Assembly (NCBI GenBank): GCA_963931925.1
Contig: OZ007569.1
Coordinates: forward strand, 69,017,920-69,081,919
DNA: 64,000 nucleotides
From: Onchidella celtica
Taxonomy: Eukaryota > Mollusca > Gastropoda > Systellommatophora > Onchidiidae
Reading direction: 5' to 3'
Shown here: one piece after another, positions 1-10,479 of the stretch
Layout: every line of letters begins with the position of its first letter
Position numbering within the stretch: position 1 is the first letter of the stretch
The notes under the pieces: generated by a model
Seen by the model: the letters and a program-made list of their open reading frames with translations, nothing else
The model's database searches: none
Told to the model about the DNA's origin: nothing
Program-made: the position numbers and the translations under genes

Positions 1-474
1 AGGTACTGGCCAACCGGATATACATCACGACACGATGCTTCTGCTCGTCTGTATTCAACAAATCTGAACGTTACACGATGTTTTATACTATCTGGCTACC
101 CAGCAGTGCTAGTCCGCTGGCCCAATTAGTTCAGCTATCTCATAGGTCGAAACCTCCCACCATTTTAATTGTAGTAATACGTCTGCACTATTCTACCAGC
201 CAGTTAACGTGCAAAAACTTGTCTAGTCATACTTAACAATGTCAACTATCCCCACCTTGTTTCACCCCTACTCCATTACTTATTAATCACGAACATTAAA
301 ACCGACAAGCGTGACTCTAACAGTTTAACTTTACATTTATTTACTCACCAACTATAATTCGCGAGGGCCGTTCAAGGCCACCAGCCAATTTCTCATGGCC
401 CTGGTAAAAAAACCACTCACGCTCTGCGTGAGATCTAAAAACATCCGAATCATGACAATGAAGCTATAATTTAT
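1..474. other. Intergenic, nothing recognised
   Basis: AT-rich sequence with no supported ORF, repeat or RNA gene. It lies upstream of the block shared by the two GIMAP paralogs, and I could not match it to the equivalent region before 60818. Confidence 0.5.
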
Positions 475-960
475 GTTTGATAATGACACAAGTGAAATGG
501 AATAAGAGTGCTTTCACACTATTACAGACCTGGGGCCGGGCATCAACAGATCTATCATTCTTTCGTACAATACTTCGAAATATGTTGATGTTTAACATCC
601 ATTGAATTATATGCTTCTCATTCGTTTCCTATGTTTATTTAGGAGTGTGAAACTTAGTATTGTGTATTTCCATTGATATGGTAGTCTGCCGCCTTTGTTG
701 TACATCACATCACATTCTCATTTGATGCAAAATTAATCTGGTATTCGCTTCGTCTGGTTGTTTTGTACAGTATCTCTACACAGGAAGTTACACACCTTGA
801 TATTTAGCCACACAATGGTTTCCCACGAATTCAAGTGCTTCACCAAGACTTTCATTCAGATAAATGTCATGTAGCCTTTGCTCTTTTGCCCACATTCACT
901 CATTTTTAATTCACTAATTTTCCGTCTCATTTCTTTACTTATTCTCTACCTTCTTGACCT
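475..960 (+). promoter_or_regulatory. Conserved upstream block of GIMAP paralog 1
   Basis: This non-coding block aligns by eye with 60818-61310 upstream of the second GIMAP gene. Shared landmarks, in the same order, include the strings GAAATGGAAT, TGTGTATTTCCAT and CCAAGACTTTCA. It contains no supported ORF. It is therefore either the promoter or 5' non-coding exon of the ancestral gene, or simply sequence carried along in the duplication. No core promoter element could be assigned. Homology is seen; a regulatory role is inferred. Confidence 0.5.
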
Positions 961-1021
961 ATTTTGTTATTCATTCTTCCACTAATCCACAGACATTTCC
1001 TTCTTCTCTCCTCTATTCTCC

Positions 1022-1330
1022 CTTCCTCACTCACAAACTCACTCACTCGCTCAATAACTGGCTCATTCACTCACACTCACTCAATCCCCTCTCACCCACT
1101 CACTAACTCACTCACTCAATCCCACACTCACTCACTCACTCATTCACTCACACACTCGTCACACACTCATGCATTCATTCATTCATTCACTCACTCACGC
1201 ATTCATTCATCCACTCAGCCACTCACTCATTCACTTACTAACTCACTCACTTACCCACTTACCATGTCACTCAGCACACACTCTTACTAGCTCACTCTCT
1301 AACCCGCTCGCTCACTCACTCACTCACCAG
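1022..1330 (+). repeat. (CACT)n-type low-complexity tract
   Basis: About 300 bp of degenerate tetranucleotide repeat (CACT with CATT and AACT variants) directly before the GIMAP start codon. All frames stay open because the repeat rarely makes stops, which gives Ser/Leu/Thr/His-rich ORFs that are artefacts. Paralog 2 has only a short version at 62436-62469, so the tract expanded, or contracted, after duplication. Confidence 0.9.
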
Positions 1331-1340
1331 ATATATAACA
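1328..1340 (+). promoter_or_regulatory. Possible 3' splice site and 10-nt leader of GIMAP paralog 1
   Basis: CAG at 1328-1330 is followed by ATATATAACA and then ATGG. The same arrangement occurs in paralog 2 (CAG at 62467-62469, ATACATAACA, ATGG). Conservation of CACTCACCAG plus an exact 10-nt spacing suggests a splice acceptor that joins a non-coding first exon to the single coding exon. The upstream tract is only moderately pyrimidine-rich, so this is inference. The start context is favourable (A at -3, G at +4). Confidence 0.35.
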
Positions 1341-3230
1341 ATGGCCTCTAGTGGAACAGAGATAGACATCGCCTCTACTGGAAAAGAAATAGACATCCTC
1401 TTGGTTGGTAAAACTGGACACGGAAAAAGTGCAACTGGAAATTCTATTTTAATGGATTATACATTTAAAGCCTCAGGGTGTCAGCAATCAGTAACTAGGT
1501 ATGCCGGCCGTGGGTATGGACACTTTGAAGGTCGGGATATTAAAGTAGTGGACTCACCTGGTATAGGGGATACAGAATGTACCACCAAAGAAGGCATTGA
1601 ATTGGTGATTGACGCCATTACTAAAGCTGTCACATTCAGTCCCGATGGATACCATGCCATACTGATTGTCAAACCGTACAATACACGATTTACTCAAGAT
1701 GAGATTGATGCCATTAGCCTTCTTAAGAAAATTTTAGGTGGGGGATTCATTTCTAACCATGCCATTTTATGTTTGGTCAGAGGAGACGACTTTGCACGTG
1801 AGGAAGAACATAAAACAATTGAACAGTGGTGTGAGGAACAAAAAGGGAATTTTTCCAAGCTTTATGCTGAATGTGGAAAGAGAGTGATTCTGTTTGACAA
1901 CGCCACAAAAGATGTCAACATCAAGGCAAAACAACTTCGCCACTTGCTTAAAATGATAGAAACACTTACAGCTAAGGGAACCCGCTATACCAATGAACTC
2001 TTCCAGAAAGCCGCTAAGACTAGGGAAGCCATCATGAAGGATCCAGCTAAGGCTTTCCTCAGTGAAAAAATCATTAGACAGTTTGGGACCATCAATCAGC
2101 AGCTTTCAAACTTCGATATCATTAAGGAAGGGGATTGTCTCCAGCGCATCAAGGAACTGCGAGACAGAGCGGACAAACTGGAAAAAGATATACGCGAAAA
2201 ATACAAAGATAACGCTCTGATTTTGGCCTTGTCTTCTTTAGAAGCTGCTAAAGCACCAATATTGTCAAAACAAACTATCATACAAAATCAGATTGACGAT
2301 GCAAAAAAAATTGAAGAATTCGTGCGTCGGCGGGAGCAAGAAACAGAACAAATGAAAAGGCTAGAGCTAGAAAAGCAAGATATTGAAGAAGAGCGAGCCA
2401 AAGATGTGTTACGGCAGCAAGAGGAAGAAAGCAAGGCAAAAGCTGAGCTGGAGCGTAAGAACCGAGAAATTGAAGAAATGCAAGCCAAATATGCGGAGCG
2501 TCGGCAAGACGAAGAAAGAAAAGCAAAGAAGGAACTGGAGAGTATGAAACGAGAAATTGAGAAGCGCCAGCAAGATGTAGAAAGAAATGCAAATGCTGAG
2601 TTGGAGCGCATAAAGAAAGAAATTGAAAAAGAGCGTGACAAAAATGAGAAACGTCAGCTACAGGAAGAAAGAAAGGCAGAGCGGGAACAAAAGACAAAAG
2701 ATGAGCTGGAGCTTAAAAAACGAGAAATTGAAGAAGAACGCGCCAAAAATGAGATGCGCTTGCAAGAGGAAGAAAGAAAGGCCAAGGATGAACTGGAGCG
2801 TAAAAAGCGAGAACTTGAAAAGGAGCGCATCGAAAATGAGACTCGTCAGCGAAAGGAAGAGAGAAAGGCAAAGGAAGCGCTGGAAAAAGAAAAGCGCGAA
2901 ATGGAAGAAGAGCGTGCCCAAATTGAGAAGAAACGGCGAGAGGAAGAAAGAAAGGCAAAGGAAGCGCAAAAAGAAAAGCAAGAATTGGAAGAACGTATCG
3001 AAGAGGAGATACGCCAGAAAAAGGAAGCAATAGAGGCTTTGGACAGGGAGAAGGCACAACAGGAAAAGAATTTACGTGAAGAAAATGAGAGGTTAATTGC
3101 TCAATTCAAACGTGAAAGAGAGGCAGCTGATAGGTCTTACAATGAACTCAAAGAAAAGGAAAACAAGACTATACTGAGCACTCTAACTAGCAAGGTGAAG
3201 GGTTTTTTTAATTTTTTTCTCCCATCTTGA
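1341..3230 (+). CDS. AIG1/GIMAP-type GTPase with long C-terminal coiled coil
   Basis: This 629-residue protein is encoded by one uninterrupted exon. The AIG1 (IAN/GIMAP) G domain covers about residues 17-225: P-loop GKTGHGKS (23-30), DSPG (71-74) for G3, RGDD (147-150) at the usual GIMAP G4 place, and LFDN (184-187) near G5. GIMAPs are septin/TRAFAC-related GTPases that act on intracellular membranes, in survival and immunity in vertebrates and plants, and are expanded in molluscs. Residues about 320-600 are an almost uninterrupted charged coiled coil built from about 29-residue repeats (ERKAK.ELE..KREIE..R pattern). The last 20 residues are amphipathic to hydrophobic (ending KGFFNFFLPS) and could be a membrane anchor. 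Residues 2-10 and 11-19 are an in-frame duplication (MASSGTEIDI-ASTGKEIDI), so a second start further in is not needed. The start is supported by alignment with the paralog at 62480. Its exact cellular role is unknown. Confidence 0.92.
   Translation: MASSGTEIDIASTGKEIDILLVGKTGHGKSATGNSILMDYTFKASGCQQSVTRYAGRGYGHFEGRDIKVVDSPGIGDTECTTKEGIELVIDAITKAVTFSPDGYHAILIVKPYNTRFTQDEIDAISLLKKILGGGFISNHAILCLVRGDDFAREEEHKTIEQWCEEQKGNFSKLYAECGKRVILFDNATKDVNIKAKQLRHLLKMIETLTAKGTRYTNELFQKAAKTREAIMKDPAKAFLSEKIIRQFGTINQQLSNFDIIKEGDCLQRIKELRDRADKLEKDIREKYKDNALILALSSLEAAKAPILSKQTIIQNQIDDAKKIEEFVRRREQETEQMKRLELEKQDIEEERAKDVLRQQEEESKAKAELERKNREIEEMQAKYAERRQDEERKAKKELESMKREIEKRQQDVERNANAELERIKKEIEKERDKNEKRQLQEERKAEREQKTKDELELKKREIEEERAKNEMRLQEEERKAKDELERKKRELEKERIENETRQRKEERKAKEALEKEKREMEEERAQIEKKRREEERKAKEAQKEKQELEERIEEEIRQKKEAIEALDREKAQQEKNLREENERLIAQFKREREAADRSYNELKEKENKTILSTLTSKVKGFFNFFLPS
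1344..1397 (+). repeat. 27-bp tandem duplication at the GIMAP N-terminus
   Basis: Two adjacent 27-bp units (1344-1370 and 1371-1397) differ at few positions and encode ASSGTEIDI and ASTGKEIDI. The paralog at 62480 has a single copy (ASAGKEIDI). The duplication preserves the frame and adds nine residues before the first beta strand of the G domain. Confidence 0.9.
2400..3010 (+). repeat. Coding repeats of about 87 bp in the coiled coil
   Basis: Within the first GIMAP gene, the coiled coil is made of repeated blocks of about 87 bp (29 residues), each beginning near E-R-K-A-K and passing through K-R-E-[IL]-E. One block is shorter and one longer. Such arrays are prone to unequal exchange, and the paralog at 62480 lacks most of them. 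Confidence 0.75.
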
Positions 3231-3380
3231 AGAGAGAAGAGGTACTCGTTAAAGAGCTTGACTTGCTTTAGTAGGTGGCGACTTCTTGGCGCACCTGATT
3301 ATGTTACTGATGTAATAATTCACGATTTACCCGATGATTCACGGATATCTCTCACAACAATTGATAATAAAATAATTATA
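3231..3380 (+). terminator. 3' flank of GIMAP paralog 1 with poly(A) signal
   Basis: An AATAAA hexamer sits at 3366-3371, about 135 nt after the stop codon, and is a plausible polyadenylation signal. The flank aligns with 63740-63890 after the second GIMAP gene (shared GCTTGACTTG, GATGTAATAATT and ATGATTCA), so the duplication includes the 3' UTR. An exact AATAAA is not obvious in the second copy. Confidence 0.6.
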
Positions 3381-5880
3381 CCCGCATGGTCATTATGAAT
3401 GTTTTTGTGATTTAAAGTTTTGCTAAATGTTCAACCAACTTTCCCTCTTTCCATATTGTGACTTGCGTTGCTCTGATATACATGTAGGTTATTGTTTTTA
3501 TCTTTTTCCATTATGCTGATTTTTAAAAGAAATACTACGAATCAATAGCACTAAAGGTAGAAAATGCTAAACATTAATTTTGTTTTTTATCAATAGTCAG
3601 GCAAATCTGGCTAAAGTAGCATATGATTATTATGTAACATGCTATAAAACCCACAGATTATATGCGTATATGAAGACATAAAATTTGTAGTCATTGAAAA
3701 TGGATCTACGTCTCCACGTTTACGGTAAATTATTCTAATAATAATAATACATTACATAAATCACAATCAGTACGCATTGCGGTTTTCTCCGTAGAAGAAT
3801 ATCAATTAATATTCTTTATTAATCTGATTGAAAAAAAAATCTACCGTTGTACTCGTAGGTTTCGTAATTGTCACCGTAAACCAGAACATATTGAAACGGT
3901 TTTTGGTTGTCATGCAATCATCTTAAGTCCACCCCATAGACTGGTTACTCCTCGAAATATTTTCCTAAGTCTTTCAATATCGGAAAAAATGCCTCGTGTT
4001 CTTAATTAAAAGTGCAGTTTTGATGTAAACTTAATGGATTAGAATAGTTTTGATTGCATGAAATTTGATAACAACATTTAATAGTGGCACAATTGTCGGC
4101 CACTGCTACACCTTTTCAAAGAAATGTTGTAATATGTATTGTGTATTATATGAAGTTGTTTAGGCCAGTCGATGCAAAATATAATAAAATATCTCATTAT
4201 ATCAATTACAAATCAATTGGGCCATTACATTCAGAATGCTACTCTAAACCAGTTGACGTATCATGGCATGTATTTTAGACGACATTTATTGAAAAATGTC
4301 TTATTGAATTTTATTTCGAGCCTAAACACCTTGCAGATTATTATTAATACACAGTGTGAATGCACCTGAAAGAGTTGCTTACACTTTCTACGCAAAGGGG
4401 GATCAAAGCCTGGCTTCATGACACCCCCCCCCCTTTTTTTTAAAAATGTAAACGTCACATCAAAGGTATTAATGTGGCTCACCACCTAATATGAATGAAA
4501 ACACGTTTTTTATTTGTTTGTTTCTTGGCCCAAAATATACTACAGCAGATTATGTTCGTAAATCTTAAGGACATATTGTATACCTTTGCAGGGGATCAAA
4601 CATCTTAAAAGAATTCAAATGCACTGAACATTTGATGTTTGTCTTCATGATAACTGTCATAATCTGAATAGCCGTAACAGATGTTAGTACTGAATTGTAC
4701 AACAACTGTTTTAAATTCTTAATATTACTCCATAAACAGTATTAAACATTCAGACGTAAACTTCTGAACACGTCTAAATAACATCTTCTCGATCGAGAAT
4801 CAGTGCCCAGTATTCAAACAATCAAGCTACACCGTCCAATAAGTAATATATAACGATATGTATAAACTAACAAAATATCCGATGTAAACAAACCCAGTTT
4901 TTCATCTCGCCACTTTAAGCTATTCTAGATCTGGAGAAAACAGACTTGGCTTGGAGTCTCAGTCTGATAACCAGTCTGTCAGAAAGTGGCCACTCAAGTA
5001 CTAAAGAGAGACAGATGCTGTGATATTGCTAAAATTAAAATGTTGTGAGCATACGGTTACAAATAATACCAACGGCATAGATCTTCCGAAAACAAAGACC
5101 CCAACAAGCAAAATTGTGAACTGACAGTCACATTTACATTTTACCACAGTACTTGTATGTTTTCTAATTGTTTGAATGTTTCCTCTTTCACTAATTATTT
5201 GTAAGTCCCCACTAGCTACAGACTGCGAATGAAAATCTAATCATGTTAAAAAAAAACAACGTTTCCCTGATATCGAATAATGTTCGAAGTTGAATTGTAA
5301 ACTGTTTTCCGCCCCATTTTAACATGGTCTATGAATATATATATCAAGACATTTATGCTTCCCCGTGATATAAAATAAATTATGTCATGTATGCACATTG
5401 TATTAATTAGGGTCCCCCTGATGGAAATGACTGTTTTAGAAATCTGTGTCTACGGCCACAATAGACAGACAGTGTACATAATCGTCAAATGTGTAGGATA
5501 ACTGGTAAATCATGCAGTTATAAAGTATAATGGCCAATGCGACTTTTGTATTTACAAATTACATTTCAAAAAACATCCTTCTGTGTCCCTATTAGATAAT
5601 GTAATTTAGATTAAACTCATCACAGTCTGCCATTGAAATTGCTTGGCGTGTGCATGTGAAAGATTTAGTTTCCCCCTTTTCTCAAAATTCCCCATTTTCA
5701 TTAAACTATAAATGTTTGTCTTATAGAACTGACATAATGCAGTTTAACGTTTCAGTTAATGTACTTCACAATGATGATAAATTTAGGTAGTTGACAGAAA
5801 CATTTTCATGTTGCCTGTTCTCACTCTTCTGGAATTTTGTAGCCAGTGTTGCTACACATCAAGCAATAGTTATTCCTAAC
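3381..5880. other. Intergenic, nothing recognised
   Basis: AT-rich DNA with a C/T homopolymer pair at about 4427-4440. Short ORFs here have no recognisable domains and look like chance. Confidence 0.5.
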
Positions 5881-6540
5881 CATGTGAAGGTTGTTGAGCC
5901 AGTTTGTTAATAATCTCTAGGCCACATACTTTTTTTTTTTTTAAGGTGGAACCTGCGGACAGCTCATTGAATTTTCAAAACTCATACAATTTCCATGATT
6001 TTGTTATTTATTACTCAGTGTTTGTCGTAATTTGTTATTATTATAATTGTTATTATTACTTTCGCATTCAGCTGACCTGTTCTGGGAAATCTTTCTCGAA
6101 AGTTATTCTTTCTGTTCTATTTGTAAAAATAATTTTGAAAATAAATGAACAGAAATCGCCCCATATCGATATCACTTTGAATCCAGTACAGTAAAATTGT
6201 GACTAAAATCAGTAACGCACAAAATGTGTTTATTTAGGCTGCGATAGTACTAGAAACGTTTGTTTTTGAATGAAATTACTGACACTTTTCACTGAAACCT
6301 TACCTGCTCCTTGATGTTTAGGCTTTGAATAACATGTTTCAAGTTACTTGTTATTTGTGATATAAACTGAACGGCTGTGAAATCTTATAATGTACTGTTA
6401 TATTTCTTATTTCCCAACATTTTCATTTAATTGCTTTCACATTGCTAGCAACTGTATTTCTGACAGCCACAATTTTAGGGATAGTATTATAATATTATGT
6501 GAACTCATTAGACGAACGGGATTATAACAACAGTTAGTTG
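5881..6540 (+). repeat. Diverged duplicated segment, copy A
   Basis: Non-coding segment that matches 6841-7310 (start marked by CATGTG.AGGTTGT.GAGCCA) and, over its second half, 7311-7790 (shared TTCTGGGAAATCTTTCT, CCCCATATCGATAT and TTTGTTTTTGAATGAAATT). The copies are diverged by substitutions and indels. I do not recognise the family. Confidence 0.8.
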
Positions 6541-6583
6541 ATCTTTATTTTGTTTGTGAAACGTATCGTTGCTTTGCAATGGG

Positions 6584-6830
6584 TGGAAAATAACCAGGTC
6601 CTAGGGTGGACTGAATAATAAACAGATCTGCAGTCGGACTGAACAGTAAGCAGATCCTGAGGTGGAATGAATAATAAACAGATCTGCAGGCAGACTGAAC
6701 AATAGGCAGATCTACAGGCGGATTGAACAATAGGCAGATCTATAGGCGAATTGAAAGATAAGGAAGTGTACAGGTGGATTGAACAATAAACAGATCTACG
6801 GGCAGACTGACCAATAAGCAGATGTACAGT
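6584..6830 (+). repeat. 28-bp minisatellite array 1
   Basis: About 8-9 imperfect tandem units with a 28-bp period and core AGATCTACAGGCGGATTGAA followed by CAATAGGC. Spurious ORFs on both strands arise from it. A shorter array of the same unit lies at 7891-8012. Confidence 0.88.
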
Positions 6831-6840
6831 TTTTCCTTAC

Positions 6841-7310
6841 CATGTGGAGGTTGTCGAGCCAATTTGTCAGTCATCTCTAGGCCGTGAGACTTTTTTATTT
6901 CTTAAATGGGAACGTTTGGAACAGCTCCTTCGGTTTTCAAAACTCATAAAATGTCCATGTTTTTCTTATTTATTATTCAGCGTTCGTCCCCATAGACAGA
7001 GTTAATTTTATATTCTGTAAGTACATTGATTAATATTATTTTCCCTTTTATTATTACTATTATCGATGTCATTTGTTATTACTGTGATTGTTCTTATTAT
7101 GTCCGCATTCAGTAGACCTGTTCTGGGAAATCTTTCTTGAATGTTATTCTTTCTGTTTTATTTAGTGTTAAAAAAAAATATCTGCAAATAAATGAAAAGA
7201 AATTGCTCCATATCGATGTAACTTTGGATCCAGTAGTATGAGATTATAACTATAATCGGTGATGTACAAAATGTACTTATTTACATTTGGGTGAGAACGG
7301 TGATAGTATT
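6841..7310 (+). repeat. Diverged duplicated segment, copy B
   Basis: Aligns with copy A from its first base through the TTCTGGGAAATCTTTCT block, but is more diverged and breaks off at the junction with copy C. Confidence 0.75.
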
Positions 7311-7790
7311 ATTCTGGGAAATCTTTCTCGAAAGTTATTCTTTCTGTTCTATTTGTAAAAATAATTTTAATATAAATCAATCGAAATCGCCCCATATCGA
7401 TATAACTTTGAATCCAGTACAATAAAATTGTGACTAAAATCAGTGACTCGCAAAATGTGTTTATTTGGGCTGCGATTGTACTGGAAAAGTTTGTTTTTGA
7501 ATGAAATTTCGGACACTTTTCACTGAAAATAAATTTTAGTGCAAGTACAAAGTTGCCGAAACCTTACCTGGTACTTGATGTTTAAGAAGGCTAAGGTGAC
7601 TTTGATTAACATATTTCAAGTTACCTGTTATTTGTGATATAAACTGAACGGATGTGAAATGGTAAACTGTACGTTTATATTTCCTTTATTTTTCCACATT
7701 TTCATTAATTTTCATTGTTTTCACATTGGTTGTAAATGTATTTCTAACAACCACAATTTAGGGTTAGTATTATATATTTAATAATAATAA
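7311..7790 (+). repeat. Diverged duplicated segment, copy C
   Basis: Begins inside the repeat at TTCTGGGAAATCTTTCTCGA and matches 6084-6540 of copy A more closely than copy B does. It is followed, like copy A, by a 28-bp minisatellite. Confidence 0.75.
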
Positions 7791-7890
7791 TAATAATGGA
7801 GATCATTTATATTTAACTATTTAATTTATTAGAGTAGCGGGTTTATAACACCAGTGTATTAAACTTATCATTGTATTGGAATGAGTAAGG

Positions 7891-8012
7891 CAGGTACTCA
7901 TGTGGCCTGAACAATGAGCAAGGTCTACAGGCGGTCTGATAATGACAGATCTACAAGCGGATTGAACAATAGCAGATCTACAGGTAGTCTGAACAATAAG
8001 CAGATGTACATG
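7891..8012 (+). repeat. 28-bp minisatellite array 2
   Basis: About four decayed units of the same 28-bp motif as 6584-6830 (CAGATCTACAAGCGGATTGA, then ACAATAGC). Its place after copy C mirrors array 1 after copy A. Confidence 0.8.
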
Positions 8013-9589
8013 CTCAATTTGACGAAAGAAGAGGAAATATCTTTGTTTAGAAGAGAATATTTTGTTGTATTTTTAATGTTTGTTTTTCAGCCCAGCCTCT
8101 TAAAGTTTCGTTTTGAAATCATGACTTCCCCTAGGCCAACTCTTTCACGGAAACATTGTAGGTGGGCCTACGTCGCATCGAAATGAAACCAAAAAAGTGT
8201 AAAGAATAGGCATGCATTCAGTTTCATTGTGCCTTTGTCTCGATTCAATACATGACATGCCTTAACTCGATGCTCCTGATAAAGATGCACTGATGCATGT
8301 GACTGCTTACTCTCTGGATAAACTGTGTTTTGCAGTCTTGAAGATTGATGGCCAGATTTGGCATCATTTCTGTGTCAAAATAGTGTCGCCGTCCATCATT
8401 TTCCTAAAGTGTTGAGATGTAACTTTTATGAATTAAGGACAAAACAAAACGTTGCTGCTAATTTGGTCATTGTGCTTGTATGTTTTCTAATTGTTTGAAA
8501 GATTAATTAGATTAATTTATAACTGCCTTCCAGCTTTATATAATGTATAACTACATTCCAGTTTGTGTGATACTGCTTTTCTTTTGTGTCGGCCAAGTTA
8601 TTATTATTATTATTATTATTTTAAGGATTTCTTTTATCGAAATAGCTTAGTAAGTTGTCTTTTCCTCCCTAATTATGTAGTAAATCTGTCGTTTAGCTCT
8701 GACAAGTCTGAATTACGTGATGGGTAACTACTGCATACTTATTCTTTCACTGTTGTCTTGCAATTAAAATTTGGAATCATATAGTAAACAGCACAACAGG
8801 TTCTGGTACAAGACTGCTGGGCGCTGAGACTATATAGACCTTCTCTTTTTTAGGAGGGGGATGAATGGGTGAGGGGGGGTGGGGGGGGGGGGTAATTACG
8901 TTAAGTGGTAATTGTGCTCTTCAGAAGTTTCAAAGCTATCTCGGAATTTAAATAAAAACTAATTATGACGATGAAACCACAGACTTTTCTTTCACCCTTG
9001 TAGTATTATGTTCTTATATTTTTTTAGTTTGTTGCTTTATATTATCTGACGGAAAAGTAAGATTATGTTTTGCTACAATGGTTTGCTTGAGGGCTGTTAT
9101 CACTGTATCATGTCATGAGGAGTTCGTTTGACAGCAGGAAATTTGGCATTCCAGTTTTAATCCAAGATTCGACTAAAGGATTATGGAAGCAGTGTAACAA
9201 TACATGTAATATGAATGTCAAGAGCAGATTTAATTCATAAATGTTTATACTGAGTAAATTTTTGTGAGAGCAGTAATTTTTAAAAACGTAATTATTGTAC
9301 GAGCCAGCATAACTTGGCCTTGAGCTGGTCTCGTAAACAATTTGTTTTGAACAGTTTTTTCCCTGATAGATAGACAGAAGGTGGGGAAGGATAGATGGAC
9401 AGCGTAGGTGTGCGTGTCTGAGCACTTTTTATATCTCGTGTTTTGAATTATTGTTAGTAGAGAGGGAAGGGGTGAGTAGGAATTAAATTTCATTGAGACG
9501 TCTGTTGACTTGCAGAAAATCCGTGATCCAGAGTAAAAGCTCGGAGTTTTGAACATGTTAAGAATTTATTGTTATAAAATTACATTTTG
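8013..9589. other. Intergenic, simple repeats only
   Basis: Contains an (ATT)n run near 8598-8620 and a G-rich run at about 8867-8893 that could form a G-quadruplex. No gene is supported. Confidence 0.5.
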
Positions 9590-9642
9590 TTGTCTTGAGT
9601 AATTCGACCTTTGATGTCGACCCAAGGTCGTTGCGTAGGGCT

Positions 9643-10479
9643 GTTACTTAAAATAACTCAGTTCGGCAGCTGAGCTAGAAGTGGTTGCACCAATCACAAT
9701 CCAGGAATTAGACGGTAAGCTGCAGATGCAGTCCAGTATTTAAGGCCATACAGAACTTAGTTCTGGGCCACATGTAGACAATCCATCTACGGGGTGGACG
9801 GCGAGCTCTCAGCCAGATGAGAGGACATAGAAACGCAGCGATTGAGCTGATATAATATACAGTAATGGAGCATTGTCAGAAATCTACGCTCCTGAGCCCA
9901 AGCCTACTTGTTTGAGCATTAAACCCACAGCGCTAATATCAACAGCCCTCACATTGTCGTGAGGGCCGAATGGTGAGCTAAAGATGTTAATTCCATGCTG
10001 AATTTACAGCCAGCTACACATGTAGACTGTTGACCAGTACTGCCAGACCACACGCAATTCCCGCGACCACGTGTGAACCACACTAGGGCGCGCCTGGCAG
10101 AGATGGAATATGAATATGTTTAATATGTAGAAAGAGAGATAGCAGAACTTTAAACCTTACAGGATCCGTCGCCCTCGTGCGCGGATTCCTTTGAATGTAA
10201 ATTTATTGTGACTTAGATATTAACTTCATATTACATTGCCTTAAATACTTCATAGTTGCTCCTCAGCTTAGTTGAGCATTTCCAGTTGCCATTGTATTCA
10301 TTATCTATTGTATATTTTATCTTTGAATTTGTTAGTTATATAAACTTTGCAGTCTGCTAAGCAATTTGGTTTATTTAGTTTTTAGAGTGAAAGTTGTTTA
10401 TTTATTGTTTTTTTTTGTGCTCGTGTGATTGGGAAGCGGACCTCTTGAGCTGTATTCCCCAAAATCCCGATCCGCGACA
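9643..10479 (+). mobile_element. Candidate solo LTR
   Basis: This segment begins TGTTACTTAAAATAACTCAG and ends CCGATCCGCGACA. It has a TATTTAAG box near 9736, a GC-richer first half than its surroundings and a T-rich tail, which resembles U3-R-U5 layout. Against this, I see no matching 5-bp target duplication and no second copy in the window. Perfect small hairpins such as CCCTCAC..GTGAGGG (about 9949-9967) lie inside. It could instead be an unknown non-coding exon. Confidence 0.25.

Noticed and set aside
964..1351. Ser/Thr/His/Leu-rich ORFs upstream of the first GIMAP
   Set aside because: They are translations of the CACT tetranucleotide tract in several frames at once, with no non-repeat coding sequence.
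2278..3059. Long ORFs on both strands within the coiled-coil region
   Set aside because: They are shadows of the biased, A/G-rich coiled-coil codons of the GIMAP gene.
8867..8893. G-rich runs (also 36538, 43424, 43950, 47640, 59627) as regulatory G-quadruplexes
   Set aside because: They are homopolymer tracts spread through non-coding DNA with no gene context; folding is possible but function is not supported.
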